A DNA stretch of 22,174 nt, from contig CAYTGI010000019.1 of the NCBI GenBank assembly GCA_964437465.1, forward strand, positions 1-22,174, read 5' to 3'. This DNA comes from JAGQLF01 sp964437465 (GTDB lineage: Bacteria > Patescibacteriota > Dojkabacteria > J137). Numbering within the stretch: the first letter of the stretch is position 1; each line of letters begins with the position of its first letter. Made by a program: the position numbers and the translations under genes. The notes beneath the pieces were generated by a model, which saw nothing but the letters and a program-made list of their open reading frames with translations, had not been told where the DNA came from and ran no database searches. Of this stretch, positions 21,831-22,174 are shown piece after piece.

Positions 21831-22174
21831 GTTCGGTTTATTAGTACGCCTCGGCTGAATACATTACTGTACTTACACCTGGCGCCTATCGACCAGTTAG
21901 TCTATCTGGAACCTAATGACGAAATTTAATCTTGGAGTTGGCTTCCCACTTAGATGCCTTCAGTGGTTATCCAAATAGTAACGTAGCTACTCAGCAATGC
22001 CCTTGGTAGGACAACTGATACACTAGAGGTTACCTGGCTCTGGTCCTCGCGTACTAAGAGTCAATCTCCTCAAATTTCGAACGCTCACATCGGATAGAGT
22101 CCGACCTGACTTACGTCGGTCTGAACCCAGCTCGCGTGCCACTTTAATGGGCGAACAGCCCAACCCTTGGAACC
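21831..22174 (-). rRNA. rrl: 23S ribosomal RNA, 3' part (gene continues past the window)
   Basis: The minus strand gives the last about 340 bases of 23S. It has GGGCTGTTCGCCCATTAAAG (helix 92/93 region), CACGCGAGCTGGGTTCAGA, the sarcin-ricin loop region, GTAGCTACG, AGGCATCTAAGTGGGAAGCC, GGTCGATAGG and GCGTACTAATAAACCG near the 3' end. These match domain VI and the end of domain V. The sarcin-ricin loop is AGTACGCGAGGACC instead of AGTACGAGAGGACC. The 3' end is placed near 21831 by comparison with typical 23S ends. Confidence 0.96.

Noticed and set aside
1..22174. CRISPR array, insertion sequence or prophage
   Set aside because: No regularly spaced direct repeats, transposase, integrase or phage genes are seen.

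Overview
The window is a compact, AT-rich bacterial chromosome segment with standard code 11. TGA and TAG both end essential-looking genes, for example TAG ends rho. Genes are short, often overlap by ATGA or by their stop codons, and show almost no Shine-Dalgarno sequences. The long nucleoside diphosphate kinase, the ATP-grasp/retropepsin gene set and the many unrecognised small proteins suggest Patescibacteria (Candidate Phyla Radiation), perhaps a low-GC group such as Dojkabacteria or a relative. That placement is inference, since no marker here was aligned.

Bases 1-5712 hold an unusual amide-ligase/protease island. A rightward operon encodes a RimK-related glutamate ligase fused to a retropepsin-like domain (5' end outside the window), a second stand-alone retropepsin-like protein and another ATP-grasp ligase. 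It meets a leftward operon head-on, and their stop codons overlap. The leftward operon encodes an MreB-like actin, a Mur-ligase-type protein and a cyanophycin-synthetase-like ATP-grasp ligase. The last two look like the two catalytic halves of a CphA-type enzyme on separate, overlapping genes. Together the six genes could build and trim a peptide or poly-amino-acid modification, possibly organised by the actin filament.

Bases 5735-16651 are leftward housekeeping genes: ndk, a small unknown, tRNA-Arg(CCT), a LysM/M23 envelope peptidase, rho, radA, clpC, a PrxQ-type peroxiredoxin, a HAD hydrolase and ribosomal protein S1. A 430-base gap upstream of rho contains a strongly folded RNA candidate behind a consensus promoter. 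The clpC promoter carries a CIRCE-like operator around its -35 box. The S1 leader is nearly all hairpin.

Bases 16652-21365 are accessory: a HExxH metallopeptidase candidate, an EEP-family nuclease/phosphatase, a truncated clan-A glycoside hydrolase, an unknown tail-anchored protein, a Phd/PIN toxin-antitoxin pair whose toxin is broken by one amber codon, and a cytidylyltransferase-fold protein without its HxGH motif. The right end is the 3' part of an rRNA operon in leftward orientation (23S 3' end, spacer, 5S, terminator). Its 23S sarcin-ricin loop reads AGTACGCGAGGACC, a C at the otherwise near-universal A2660.

A window-wide pattern is that seven transcription units have a -10 box (TATAAT, TAAAAT or TAGAAT), four of them with an upstream TGn, only 5-6 bases before the start codon. 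This implies leaderless mRNAs.
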